Assembly (NCBI GenBank): GCA_017795005.1
Contig: CP051242.1
Location: 558,001 to 622,000 of the forward strand
Direction of reading: 5' to 3'
Length of the DNA stretch: 64,000 nt
From: Balneolaceae bacterium
GTDB lineage: Bacteria > Bacteroidota > Rhodothermia > Balneolales > Balneolaceae
How positions within the stretch are numbered: the stretch's first letter is position 1; every line of letters starts with the position of its first letter. A program made the position numbers and the translations under genes. The notes under the pieces are model-generated. The model did not search any database. It saw only the letters and a program-made list of their open reading frames with translations, and had not been told where the DNA came from. Of this stretch, positions 42,243 to 51,038 are shown piece by piece.

Positions 42243-45125
42243 TTATTTCTTCTCGCCTCCATCACCTTCAGTAACATCTTTAACAATAATGTCACCTTTT
42301 TCAGTTACATCTACTACTTCGTAGCCAAGTGCTTTTAGCTTTTCACGATGTGCAGATCCATCACCTACTACTAAAATGTGCATGTTTTCAATATCCAGAT
42401 GCTTTCTGGCAAGGGCATCAATTTCTTCTTTGGTAATTGTTCGGATAATTTCCGCCTGGTCTTCTACATAAGAGCGATCTAAATCATAACGAACGATATT
42501 TCTTAAGAAGCCCGCTTTCTGGAATGGAGTCTCATATCTTCTTGCATCACGTTGACCGATTGAGTTACGCATGAATGAAAGTTCATCTTGTGAAATTCCA
42601 TCTTCTCTGAACATAGATAGTTCTTTCATGAACTCGTAAACTGCACTATCTGTGGCAACTGATTTTATACCAGCTGATGCTGTAAATGCACCCGGGTCTT
42701 CACTGGCACCGAAGAAAGAACTAGCACCGTATGTCCAGCCTTTATCTTCCCGAAGATTCAGATTTATTCTACTGTTGAATGCTCCACCAAGAGTATAGTT
42801 CATAAGAGTAGTTTTGTAATACTCTCCGGTAGCATCATAAGTTAAATCAGTCATATAGCCAATCCTGATCTGAGATTGTGGAGCACCTACTTTATCAACA
42901 AGATAAACTTTAGTGTAATCAATAGGTCCTGGCTCTGGAAGTTCAGGGAGTTCAGCACCCGTAGTTTCCCAGCTGGAAAGGAAGTCTAATTTTGGAAGGA
43001 TTTCATCCTCAGAAACTTGACCTACGATCACGATTTCAGTGAGTTCAGGTGCATAAAATTCTTCATAAAATGCTTTTACATCTTCCAGAGTAATGCGCTC
43101 AACAGTTTCTTCGATACCGCTAACTGGTACAGAGTAAATATGTTCGTCACCATATAGAAGACGGTTGTAAACCTGACCCGCTATACTAGCAGGATCCTGA
43201 TAGGAAGATCTGATACCTTCAATTTGCTGCTGTTTAAGTCGGTCAAAATCTTCTTGTGTAAATGCAGGACTGAATAGAATTTCTTCTGCTAGTTCAAGTG
43301 TTCTGTCAATATTTTTAGTGAGTGAATTAATACTCATAGTAGTAGTATTATTTCCCGCAAAAATATTGATGCTACTTGCAATCAATCTTAATTCTTCCTG
43401 GATTTCTTCTGAAGTATAATTCTCAGTAGCTTCATTCATCATTGCTGCGGTAAGAGAAGCCAATCCTGCTTTTTGAGAATGATAAGCGTCCATTTTATGT
43501 CCACCTTTGATCGTCATCTGTATAGTAACTGAAGGAACTTCGTTCGATTCAGTACCAATAATTTTGATGCCATTATCAAGGTTTGTTCTCCAGAAATCGG
43601 GAACTGGAACCAGTGGAGCAGCTCCGGGAGTTGGTTTTACACTTCGGTCAAAAGTGTCACCGGTTGGTCTGCTGTATGCTAATCCTGAATAATCGGTAGT
43701 TGGGAAGGGATTTTCACCTTCAGTAACTGGTTCAAAGTTATCAGGTTTAGCAGGAGCAGTAGCTCCGTTATCATTTGGAAGTACGCTTTGAATTACCGCA
43801 GGTTTCCCATAGATATACTTTTCAAAAACCCTCATGATATCTTCTTTGGTAACACTGTTATACCGGTCGATATCTTTCTTGATGTAATTTGGATCGTTTG
43901 CAAATGTCTCATAGGATGCAAGTTGAGAAACTTTACCACTGACACTTGTTAACCCATTAATAAACCCGGATTCAAAGGAAGCTTTAATCTTTGTCATATC
44001 GGCATCAGAAACACCATCATTTTTGAAATCCTCAAGAATCTGTCGCATTTCCATTTCAAAATCAGAAAGAGTTTGTCCGGGGAATGGGAGTACAAACATG
44101 GTAAATTCAGCTGCAAGCTCACTTGCAGGATGGAAGGTAGATGCCTGGATAGCTTTCTGAGTGAGTACAAATTTCTTGTAGAAGTAAGAGCTTCTACCCG
44201 TACCAAGAATCTGAGCTAAGTAATCAAGTGGCGCCTCATCTTCATGGAAACGAGGAACCGTTGGGAAAGTGGTAAGAAGGGCAGGAAAACGGATATTATT
44301 ATCAACGTAAGAAACATATCTGTCTTCATCTAAAATTATAGGATCTAATTTAAGGTCTTCCACTTCCGGACCTGGTGGAATAACCCCAAAATATTTCTCA
44401 ACCATAGCTACAACCTCCGCTGGATTTACATCACCACCTACAGTAAGAACAGCGTTATTTGGTCCGTACCATCTTAAGAAGAATTTTTTAAGATCATCAA
44501 CATTAACCCGGTCTAAGTCTTCCAGTTTACCAATGGTTAACCAAGAATAAGGATGTCCAAATGGATATAGTGCTGCAGAAGTAATCTCATTCCATTGACC
44601 GTATGCACGGTTATCGTAATTCTGTTGTTTCTCATTTTTCACCGTTTCTCGTTGTACTTCAAACTTTTCCTGAGTAACAGCGTCCAGAAAGAAGCCCATA
44701 CGATCAGCCTCAAGCCACAGCATTACTTCAAGTTGGTTACTTGGAACCGTTTCAAAATAATTGGTACGATCACGATTTGTAGTACCATTTAAAGTGCCAC
44801 CAGCATCAGTAATAATTTTGAAATGCTCTTCATCAGCAACATTTTCAGATCCCTGAAACATCATGTGTTCAAAGAAATGAGCAAACCCTGATTTATAAAG
44901 TTCTTCTCTTGCAGATCCGACATGATAAGTCACGTCAACATGAACCAATGGATCAGAATGATCTTCATGAATTATAAGCGTTAAACCGTTATCCAGAATA
45001 TACTTTTGATAAGGGATAACAACTTCATCACCTTGCTTGGTAACTTCTTCAACAAGTTTTGTTTGCGCATTCACATTTGTAAATGTGAGGAGTAAAAAAA
45101 ACAGGGGAGTAATTAAATATTTCAT
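42243..45125 (-). CDS. M16-family zinc metallopeptidase with two M16 units, exported
   Basis: 960 residues, signal peptide ending near V-N-A-Q-T. The first unit has the inverted zinc motif H-F-F-E-H (residues 83-87) and a downstream Glu in R-E-T-V-K-N-E. The second unit (from about 510) begins L-D-N-G-I-K-I-I-G but has no HxxEH; such second halves are normally inactive and help form the clamshell. The C-terminus is acidic and lysine-rich. It probably degrades peptides in the periplasm. The gene stands alone. Confidence 0.92.
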   Translation of the reverse strand: MKYLITPLFFLLLTFTNVNAQTKLVEEVTKQGDEVVIPYQKYILDNGLTLIIHEDHSDPLVHVDVTYHVGSAREELYKSGFAHFFEHMMFQGSENVADEEHFKIITDAGGTLNGTTNRDRTNYFETVPSNQLEVMLWLEADRMGFFLDAVTQEKFEVQRETVKNEKQQNYDNRAYGQWNEITSAALYPFGHPYSWLTIGKLEDLDRVNVDDLKKFFLRWYGPNNAVLTVGGDVNPAEVVAMVEKYFGVIPPGPEVEDLKLDPIILDEDRYVSYVDNNIRFPALLTTFPTVPRFHEDEAPLDYLAQILGTGRSSYFYKKFVLTQKAIQASTFHPASELAAEFTMFVLPFPGQTLSDFEMEMRQILEDFKNDGVSDADMTKIKASFESGFINGLTSVSGKVSQLASYETFANDPNYIKKDIDRYNSVTKEDIMRVFEKYIYGKPAVIQSVLPNDNGATAPAKPDNFEPVTEGENPFPTTDYSGLAYSRPTGDTFDRSVKPTPGAAPLVPVPDFWRTNLDNGIKIIGTESNEVPSVTIQMTIKGGHKMDAYHSQKAGLASLTAAMMNEATENYTSEEIQEELRLIASSINIFAGNNTTTMSINSLTKNIDRTLELAEEILFSPAFTQEDFDRLKQQQIEGIRSSYQDPASIAGQVYNRLLYGDEHIYSVPVSGIEETVERITLEDVKAFYEEFYAPELTEIVIVGQVSEDEILPKLDFLSSWETTGAELPELPEPGPIDYTKVYLVDKVGAPQSQIRIGYMTDLTYDATGEYYKTTLMNYTLGGAFNSRINLNLREDKGWTYGASSFFGASEDPGAFTASAGIKSVATDSAVYEFMKELSMFREDGISQDELSFMRNSIGQRDARRYETPFQKAGFLRNIVRYDLDRSYVEDQAEIIRTITKEEIDALARKHLDIENMHILVVGDGSAHREKLKALGYEVVDVTEKGDIIVKDVTEGDGGEKK

Positions 45126-45273
45126 ATGCTTTTGATTTTATTGATACTGGAATAAAGGAAAATTAAATTTTTAATCCCAAATAAGACGCACAACTTCGAT
45201 AAAAAGTTATGTAGTTAAATGTAAAAAACTACTCGTTTTTAAATTGGTGTACAGAACTTCAGAATTATTACAT

Positions 45274-45309
45274 AAAAAAAGCCCCGCTTAAATAAACGAG
45301 GCTTAAAAA
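45274..45309 (-). terminator. intrinsic terminator after secG
   Basis: Stem AAGCC-CG / CG-GGCTT (one central mismatch) around a TTAAATAAA-type loop, followed on the minus strand by a T-run. It starts 15 nt after the secG stop. Confidence 0.75.
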
Positions 45310-45323
45310 TTTGTTGGCAAAAA

Positions 45324-45719
45324 TTAGTTGCCCGAATCGTCTGAGTCAGTTCCACCATCATTATTAACAGGCGGTGGAGGAGTTTGCACAGGAACAGCAG
45401 ACTGAGTTTGAGAAGGAGCTGCCAGATCATTTACCGGAGCACCTTGTTCAAGAACGCTATTTGTAGGAGTGGTCTGGCGATCTATAGCGAAGTTCGCCAA
45501 CACGCAAAGTGCTAAAAAGGCACCTCCTAATACAGAAGTAGCTTTGGAAAGTAAATCAGCAGTACGTCGGGCGCCAAGACCAGCATTTCCTCCTAGACCG
45601 GCTCCTCCGCCTCCTCCGATACCTGATAAACCTTGTCCCTGACCATTTTGTAAAAGGACTACAAGCGTTAATAACGCGCAAATAAGAGTGATAACTGCAA
45701 TAAGTATATTGTAAAGCAT
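45324..45719 (-). CDS. secG: preprotein translocase subunit SecG
   Basis: 131 residues. Two membrane helices (about 2-22 and 62-82) flank the conserved V-V-L-L-Q-N-G-Q-G-Q-G-L and a glycine-rich loop followed by L-L-S-K-A-T. It forms the SecYEG channel. The C-terminal ~45 residues are an acidic, proline-rich extension (P-P-P-P-V-N-N-D-G-G-T-D-S), longer than in E. coli but usual for the wider Bacteroidota group. Confidence 0.93.
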   Translation of the reverse strand: MLYNILIAVITLICALLTLVVLLQNGQGQGLSGIGGGGGAGLGGNAGLGARRTADLLSKATSVLGGAFLALCVLANFAIDRQTTPTNSVLEQGAPVNDLAAPSQTQSAVPVQTPPPPVNNDGGTDSDDSGN

Positions 45720-45816
45720 TATGTAAATAACTTAACTTTTGGAAAAGGTTCTAAAGATATCCAAATTTGCACTACTATCCCAACAAAAAGGAGTGTAAAC
45801 AGTTTAAAAAACCGAT

Positions 45817-46740
45817 ATGGAAGAATTTACAAATGGATTGATGGAATACATTGAGAATTCGCCAGATGTAACAGCGAGTATAATTGAGACTCTGGTTGTA
45901 ATTCTTGTTCTTTGGCTGGTTAGGTTAATTGTTTTTCGCATCATAGTTAAACGTACTGATAGCAAGCGCACTCAATACAAATGGAGAAAAAATCTAACGT
46001 ACATTAGTGTGTTTGTTGCGATTTTATTAATTGGTAGAATTTGGTTTGTTGGGATTGGGTCACTGGCTACATTTTTGGGGCTACTATCTGCAGGTTTGGC
46101 AATTGCATTAAAAGATCCCGTTACAGATTTAGCCGCATGGTTATTCATTATGTGGAGAAAACCTTTTGATGTTGGAGACAGAATAGAATTATTAGGTGCG
46201 CGTGGGGATGTAATTGATGTAAGACCGTTCAAATTTACTATTCTGGAAATTGGGAACTGGGTGGATGCAGATCAAAGTACTGGTCGTGTAATTCATATTC
46301 CTAATCATCAGGTATTTACCGGGCAATTGGCTAATTATACCAGCGACTTCAAGTTTATCTGGAATGAAATTCAAGTACTTGTAACCTTCGAAAGCGACTG
46401 GAAAAAAGCTAAAGGAATACTTCAAACTATCATAAGAGCAACTTCAAAAGAGTTTACTGAAGAAGCAAAAAAACAGATAGCAAAGGCTTCAAAGTCCTAT
46501 TTGATTGAATATCGGTATTTGACGCCAATCGTTTATACAGATGTAAAGGATAGTGGGATCAATTTAACGGTTCGATATTTAACTGATCCGCGGCGGAGGC
46601 GAGGAACATCACAAAAAATATGGGAAGAAATTTTAGAGGAATTCTATAAACATGATGATATCGATTTCGCATATCCAACCATTCGGTATTATGATAACCC
46701 AAAAGAGGGAAAACCGGGTACTATTCCCAATAAACAATAA
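45817..46740 (+). CDS. MscS-family mechanosensitive channel
   Basis: 307 residues. N-terminal helices include L-V-V-I-L-V-L-W-L-V-R-L. The pore-lining helix reads A-T-F-L-G-L-L-S-A-G-L-A-I-A-L-K-D-P-V, and the beta domain has W-R-K-P-F-D-V-G-D-R-I and I-P-N-H-Q-V. It releases solutes on osmotic downshock. The C-terminal part is longer than the MscS core and charged. It is convergent with the SRAP-like gene. Confidence 0.92.
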   Translation: MEEFTNGLMEYIENSPDVTASIIETLVVILVLWLVRLIVFRIIVKRTDSKRTQYKWRKNLTYISVFVAILLIGRIWFVGIGSLATFLGLLSAGLAIALKDPVTDLAAWLFIMWRKPFDVGDRIELLGARGDVIDVRPFKFTILEIGNWVDADQSTGRVIHIPNHQVFTGQLANYTSDFKFIWNEIQVLVTFESDWKKAKGILQTIIRATSKEFTEEAKKQIAKASKSYLIEYRYLTPIVYTDVKDSGINLTVRYLTDPRRRRGTSQKIWEEILEEFYKHDDIDFAYPTIRYYDNPKEGKPGTIPNKQ

Positions 46741-46776
46741 TTAATATTCAACACTCAATGAATATTGAACATTCCT

Positions 46777-47427
46777 CTAGTCTTCTTCTCTTAACTTTGG
46801 AATAGGCTGTATTAATTCCGGCGAGTTGTTAGAAACATCATTTACAAGATCAGGTACCCGAACCACGGTCATTTCTGGAAGTAAAGCAAAATCATCAAAC
46901 CCTTTTTTCAGTATTGCTTCGGCTTCTCCATTAAGCCATGCATCAAATTTTTCGGGATTCAGAATACAAGGCATGGTGTCATCAATAGGCTGAATTAGCA
47001 CATTTGCCTTTTTTGAAATTATACAAAAAGAATTACGGGTATCATTATTCTCAATATAAAAGCCTGTTATTCCAAGTAAATCTCTTGTGTGAATCCGGGT
47101 ATAGAAAGGTAAAGGATCATCAACCGACTTCTTCCATTTGTAAAAACCACTCATTGGAACAATGCACGCGTTCGTTTCCAATGATTTCCGGTAAGTATCA
47201 TTTTCAAGTATATCATTAATATCAATGGAGGAAATGCTTATACCTCCAGCTCTGATTCCCCAAATCGCTGATTCAAGAATCCTGCGATTATTTTTGCTGC
47301 AAATAATTGGAAGTGAATGACCAGATGCTGCATTATAATTTGGTTCAAGAATGGAAGAGGAAGTTGGGCTTACTCCAAAAACTTCATTCATTGTTTCCTG
47401 ATCTGTGTTAACTACGTATCGCTCCAT
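46777..47427 (-). CDS. SRAP (YedK/HMCES)-family protein lacking the catalytic residues
   Basis: 216 residues. The family scaffold is clear: M-[..]-R-Y-V at the start, P-N-Y-N, W-G-I, C-I-V-P-M-S-G-F-Y-K-W, T-M-P-C-I-L and F-D-A-W-L. Normal SRAP proteins begin M-C-G-R and use Cys2 to trap abasic DNA, helped by an Asn, the Glu of GFYEW and a His before xRMP. Here residue 2 is Glu (M-E-R-Y), the INARxE segment is replaced by I-D-I-N-D, GFYEW is GFYKW, and HDRMP is DDTMP. It is complete in frame, with AAAGGG upstream of the ATG. It is therefore a likely non-catalytic homologue, possibly still DNA-binding. Confidence 0.82.
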   Translation of the reverse strand: MERYVVNTDQETMNEVFGVSPTSSSILEPNYNAASGHSLPIICSKNNRRILESAIWGIRAGGISISSIDINDILENDTYRKSLETNACIVPMSGFYKWKKSVDDPLPFYTRIHTRDLLGITGFYIENNDTRNSFCIISKKANVLIQPIDDTMPCILNPEKFDAWLNGEAEAILKKGFDDFALLPEMTVVRVPDLVNDVSNNSPELIQPIPKLREED

Positions 47428-47500
47428 AAATCTTTATCCCTTTTACTTGGTATGTTTGTATCATCTATGCTATACAAACTCATAAAGTTCCGAATTTAGT

Positions 47501-48445
47501 ATGAACCCATTTTTTAATAAGGATGAACAACGACCAAGGGCTCTATTACGGGTGATTGTATTCCTGTTCATTTCCATTGTGATTATGGGGTTAAGTACCT
47601 CTGTATTTCTTTATGGATTTGAATTCCTGATTGCAGGAGTTTTCATTTTCAGCTTTTTCTGGATCATGTTTAGGTTTTCTGATCGGCGGGTAAATATTTC
47701 AGAGGCTGGAATTACACTTTCAAAAAAATGGATAAAGGAGTTCGGAATAGGATCATTAGCAGCCGGATTAGTAATGTCATTTATTTTTTTGGTGCAATGG
47801 ACTTCAGGGGATATTGTGGTAGAAGGCTTTATTTGGGAAAGAACGAGATCAATTTCAATGTTCTGGCTTATTCCCGTAATTGGCTATTTAATTAAAATGT
47901 TGTGTGTGGGTTTTTATGAGGAACTGATGTTTCGGTCTTACCTGATTCCAAATATTAAAGAAGGTCTCACGTTTTCATCTTTCAGTCCGGCCAAAGCTAC
48001 AATCACTGCGTTGATTTTAAATTCTGTCCTATTTGGATTTGCTCATTTAATGAATCAAAACATATCTCCGTTTGGTCTAATAAACATCATACTGGCAGGC
48101 ATAATGCTTACAATTCCGTATTTCTTTACCGGAAGACTTTCTTATTCAGTGGGTATTCACTTCGCATGGAATTTTTTTCAGGGCGGAGTGTTTGGGTTTC
48201 GGGTCAGTGGCATAGAACCAATGTATCCAATTATTAATATTAAACAATTTGGTGATCCCGTCTGGACTGGAGGTTCATTCGGTCCTGAAGGGGGATTACT
48301 TGGATTACTTGGAATTATCGTAATCACATTTTTGATACTTAGATACATCCAACATAAAGAGGGAAAACTAGCTCTTCATCCCATTTTTAAGCATACTTTT
48401 AGCGAAAATCAGGAAAGATTGAGAAAAGCAGATGAGCTTGCCTGA
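47501..48445 (+). CDS. CPBP-family intramembrane metalloprotease
   Basis: 314 residues with about eight membrane helices. CPBP/CAAX-like motifs: E-E-L-M-F-R near residue 140 (EExxxR), F-G-F-A-H (FxxxH) near 184 and a third-motif H-F-A-W-N-F near 222. Relatives process prenylated proteins in eukaryotes and act on peptides or in immunity functions in bacteria; the substrate here is unknown. The gene stands alone after a short spacer. Confidence 0.9.
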   Translation: MNPFFNKDEQRPRALLRVIVFLFISIVIMGLSTSVFLYGFEFLIAGVFIFSFFWIMFRFSDRRVNISEAGITLSKKWIKEFGIGSLAAGLVMSFIFLVQWTSGDIVVEGFIWERTRSISMFWLIPVIGYLIKMLCVGFYEELMFRSYLIPNIKEGLTFSSFSPAKATITALILNSVLFGFAHLMNQNISPFGLINIILAGIMLTIPYFFTGRLSYSVGIHFAWNFFQGGVFGFRVSGIEPMYPIINIKQFGDPVWTGGSFGPEGGLLGLLGIIVITFLILRYIQHKEGKLALHPIFKHTFSENQERLRKADELA

Positions 48446-48538
48446 CAAGTTTTGTATATTATTTAAGCTTTTGTATTACAAAGGCATGATCTTTGAAAAT
48501 TGAACGATAAAGCCAAAAACTTAAAAGAGGTGTAAACA

Positions 48539-50305
48539 TTGTCTTTTGAAGAATATGGTCTGAGTCCGGAACTATTAAACGGGCTGACCGATGTACGAAT
48601 TGAAAAGCCAACACCTCTCCAGCAAGAAGTTTTACCAGCAGCATTACAAGGCAAACATTTACTTGTAAAAACTGAAGCCGATGATGAAGGAATTTTTTTG
48701 ATTCCGGCGCTGCAAAAAATAGCTGAAAACGGAGAGGCAAATGGCACACAAGTTTTAATCTTAACACCATCTATAGAGCGGGCTACTAAAATTGATGAAA
48801 TGATTTGGGCGATGGGATATCATGCTCAAATAGGTAGTGCGTTGCTTGCAATGAAAGGAAATAAAAGCGAGCAGGAACAAGCTCTGATGGATGGAGCTCC
48901 GGTGATTGTTGCAAATCCCGGTCGTCTTATTGAAATACTGGAAAAGAATAATTTCCATCTTCGTGATCTCAAACTTATGGTGATCGACGAAGCCCACAAC
49001 ATGGAAAACTTTAACCTGGTGAACCGGGTCAAGGATATACTCCGGTTTGTGGAAGGGGATTATCAAACCCTTATTCTTTCCAGTAAAAAGAATAAAGCTA
49101 CTGAACAGCTGGTTAAAGCTGCACTTAAAAATCCTGAGTTAATTGGATTTGAGTCCGTTAATGGATTAGATGAATCAAAAAATGAATCATCATCTAAGGC
49201 TTTAGATATTGACTTAGATGCTGTAGAAAAGAAGCTGAAAGAAGCCAGTGTAAAAGTGGTTCTGAATTCGGAAGAAAAAAAGAATGATGATACAAAAGAA
49301 TCATCAGATGTAGTAAGTGAAGAAGTAGAAATTGATCTGCAAGCCGCAGAAAAGAAACTGGAAGAGGCGGAAGTAGAAGTAGTTCTTAATCCTGAAGAAC
49401 AAAAGGAAGGATCAGAAAAAAAAGCCTCTCATGATCCGGGTGAAGCTGAGCAAAAGCTAAAAAAGGCCAGTATAAAAGTAGTACTCAAAAAAGATATTGA
49501 GGAAAAACAGGAAGAAGTAGAACCAGTTCTTGCGAATCCGATTCTTCAGGCAGATGCTACAGCAGATCCGGTACCTAAAGATTTAGAGCAAGGGTTCATT
49601 AATGTTCCTCCAAGGATGAAAATTTCTACATTAATGGCACATTTGCAGCAATCTGCATCAAAAAAAGTAATGGTTTTTACCGCTTCTAAAAGAACAACGG
49701 ATCGTCTTTTCCATATCATAAGAAAGAAAAGCTGGGGCGTTGTTAGTGTAAGCGCTGATTTGGATGAAGAAACATATAATGAACGCTTTTCTCGCTTTAC
49801 TACCGGCGAGATGCGCATTTGTTTAGTTGGCGGTATAGCTGCAGATCAGGTTGAAATCGAAGCTGTTGAGGAAGTAATCAACTATGATGTGCCTAATGAG
49901 GTAGAAGAATACCGGTATCGCGCTGAGCTTGTAGGAAATGGAAAAGCCTCAAGAATTATTTCGTTGGTTTCTAAAATGGATAGGGAAGATATCGATCGTA
50001 TTTCGGAAGAAGTTGGATATCCTCCGGTTGAACTTGAGTTACCTGAAGAAGTAGCTGACAAAAAGAAGAAGACATCTTCCAAAAAAAGAGGGAAGTCTTC
50101 TAATAAGAATGTTAAGCAAAGTAATGATAAAGGCTCAAGATCAAATAAAAGAAGCAATCAACGCGGAAATAAGAAAAGGCCTCCAAGAAAGAAAAAGAAG
50201 GAAATGGCTTTACCACGACCTTCTTATGAAGGGCTTTCAGGAGGGCGCGAAGGCAAGAAAGAATCCGGCGGAGTATTCGGCTGGGTTAAAAAGCTATTTG
50301 ACTAA
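48539..50305 (+). CDS. DEAD-box-like protein with degraded ATPase motifs and repeat insert
   Basis: 588 residues; TTG start at 48539 with AGAGG eight bases upstream. Residues 1-205 resemble RecA domain 1 of DEAD-box helicases: the Q-motif region P-T-P-L-Q-Q, N-P-G-R-L (motif Ib) and I-D-E-A-H (150-153, motif II). The P-loop is replaced by K-T-E-A-D-D-E-G (44-51) and SAT by S-S-K. Residues 228-320 hold three copies of an A-E-K-K-L-[KE]-E-A-x-V-x-V-V-L-N unit. Domain 2 (355-480) has V-F-T-A-S-K-R, but motif VI is E-Y-R-Y-R-A-E-L-V-G-N-G-K-A. A basic tail (500-565) may bind RNA. Probably not an active helicase. Confidence 0.78.
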   Translation: MSFEEYGLSPELLNGLTDVRIEKPTPLQQEVLPAALQGKHLLVKTEADDEGIFLIPALQKIAENGEANGTQVLILTPSIERATKIDEMIWAMGYHAQIGSALLAMKGNKSEQEQALMDGAPVIVANPGRLIEILEKNNFHLRDLKLMVIDEAHNMENFNLVNRVKDILRFVEGDYQTLILSSKKNKATEQLVKAALKNPELIGFESVNGLDESKNESSSKALDIDLDAVEKKLKEASVKVVLNSEEKKNDDTKESSDVVSEEVEIDLQAAEKKLEEAEVEVVLNPEEQKEGSEKKASHDPGEAEQKLKKASIKVVLKKDIEEKQEEVEPVLANPILQADATADPVPKDLEQGFINVPPRMKISTLMAHLQQSASKKVMVFTASKRTTDRLFHIIRKKSWGVVSVSADLDEETYNERFSRFTTGEMRICLVGGIAADQVEIEAVEEVINYDVPNEVEEYRYRAELVGNGKASRIISLVSKMDREDIDRISEEVGYPPVELELPEEVADKKKKTSSKKRGKSSNKNVKQSNDKGSRSNKRSNQRGNKKRPPRKKKKEMALPRPSYEGLSGGREGKKESGGVFGWVKKLFD

Positions 50306-50323
50306 GCCAGTTTCTATTTTACT

Positions 50324-50356
50324 AAGGCACTTCCCAAAAGAAGTGCCTTTCTTATT
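50324..50356 (+). terminator. intrinsic terminator
   Basis: Stem AAGGCACTTC (50324-50333) / GAAGTGCCTT (50340-50349), loop CCAAAA, followed by T-rich sequence. It lies 18 nt after the DEAD-like gene. Confidence 0.88.
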
Positions 50357-50433
50357 TCTATCTCTGTTCTTGAATTGGCAAAGATGCTCTAAGTTTATTT
50401 TATTAATGCTTTAATAAATTACATATAGAAAAT

Positions 50434-50559
50434 ATGGCTAATCAAATATAGCTTTGGGTAGTTAAATCTGCTAAAATATTTGGGTGGGTAGCTTCTGGAA
50501 TACCTTTGTTACTCTTGCTTGCTGTGGCAAAAAGCGGCAGCAGAGTTTCTAAATGGTAA
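50434..50559 (+). pseudogene. possible small membrane peptide gene with in-frame amber codon
   Basis: ATG at 50434 reads M-A-N-Q-I, then TAG (50449-50451), then 35 open codons to TAA at 50557. The open part reads L-W-V-V-K-S-A-K-I-F-G-W-V and P-L-L-L-L-L-A-V-A-K-S-G, one clear membrane helix with a basic end. It may be a small membrane protein gene inactivated by a nonsense change, or chance. The surrounding 50357-50605 interval holds nothing else I can support. Confidence 0.25.
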
Positions 50560-50605
50560 AGTGAAAGTAACAGGAATGGAAAACATTCAGTAAATATTGG
50601 GAAAC

Positions 50606-51025
50606 ATGGAAAAAAAAATAGTTTTGAGTATAAAAAAACCGCTAAAAATTATGAGCTATTTGGGAAGCTTAATTTTAGCATTTTTTCTTTTTTTGGCTTT
50701 GGTAGAAGCGTTAGAATCTGGCGGTAACCCGATCTTACTTTGGGGCAACGTATTAATTCTGTTTTCTGTTGGGCTGGTTCTCCCACTTATTATTCATCAT
50801 CAAAAAATCATAATTACAGAATCTGAGGTTCAGTCCAAAATTTTGTTTACCACCAAAAAAGTTTCTCTGGATGAATTGGTGGAAGTAAATTTTATGGGGA
50901 TGTTTTCTGTTCCTAAAATTGGGGATAATATTCTCAATATTGATACCAGATATGATAATCGTAAACAAGCGTTAGACTTTTTTGAAGGCAAGGTAGATAT
51001 TTCAGGAGCTGAGAAAGTGAAATAA
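50606..51025 (+). CDS. small two-span membrane protein with PH-like C-terminus
   Basis: 139 residues from the ATG at 50606; a TTG nine bases upstream is open but unsupported. Two hydrophobic helices (about 15-36 and 42-65) precede a soluble part (I-I-I-T-E-S-E-V-Q-S-K-I-L-F ... I-L-N-I-D-T-R-Y-D-N) that resembles bacterial PH-like domains. No specific function. The YciO gene follows 13 nt later. Confidence 0.6.
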   Translation: MEKKIVLSIKKPLKIMSYLGSLILAFFLFLALVEALESGGNPILLWGNVLILFSVGLVLPLIIHHQKIIITESEVQSKILFTTKKVSLDELVEVNFMGMFSVPKIGDNILNIDTRYDNRKQALDFFEGKVDISGAEKVK

Positions 51026-51038
51026 ACATTCTCAAGAA

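Noticed and set aside
46742-46776. Terminator between the MscS and SRAP-like genes
   Set aside because: The AATATTCA/TGAATATT repeat is short and AT-only, with no T-run beyond it.
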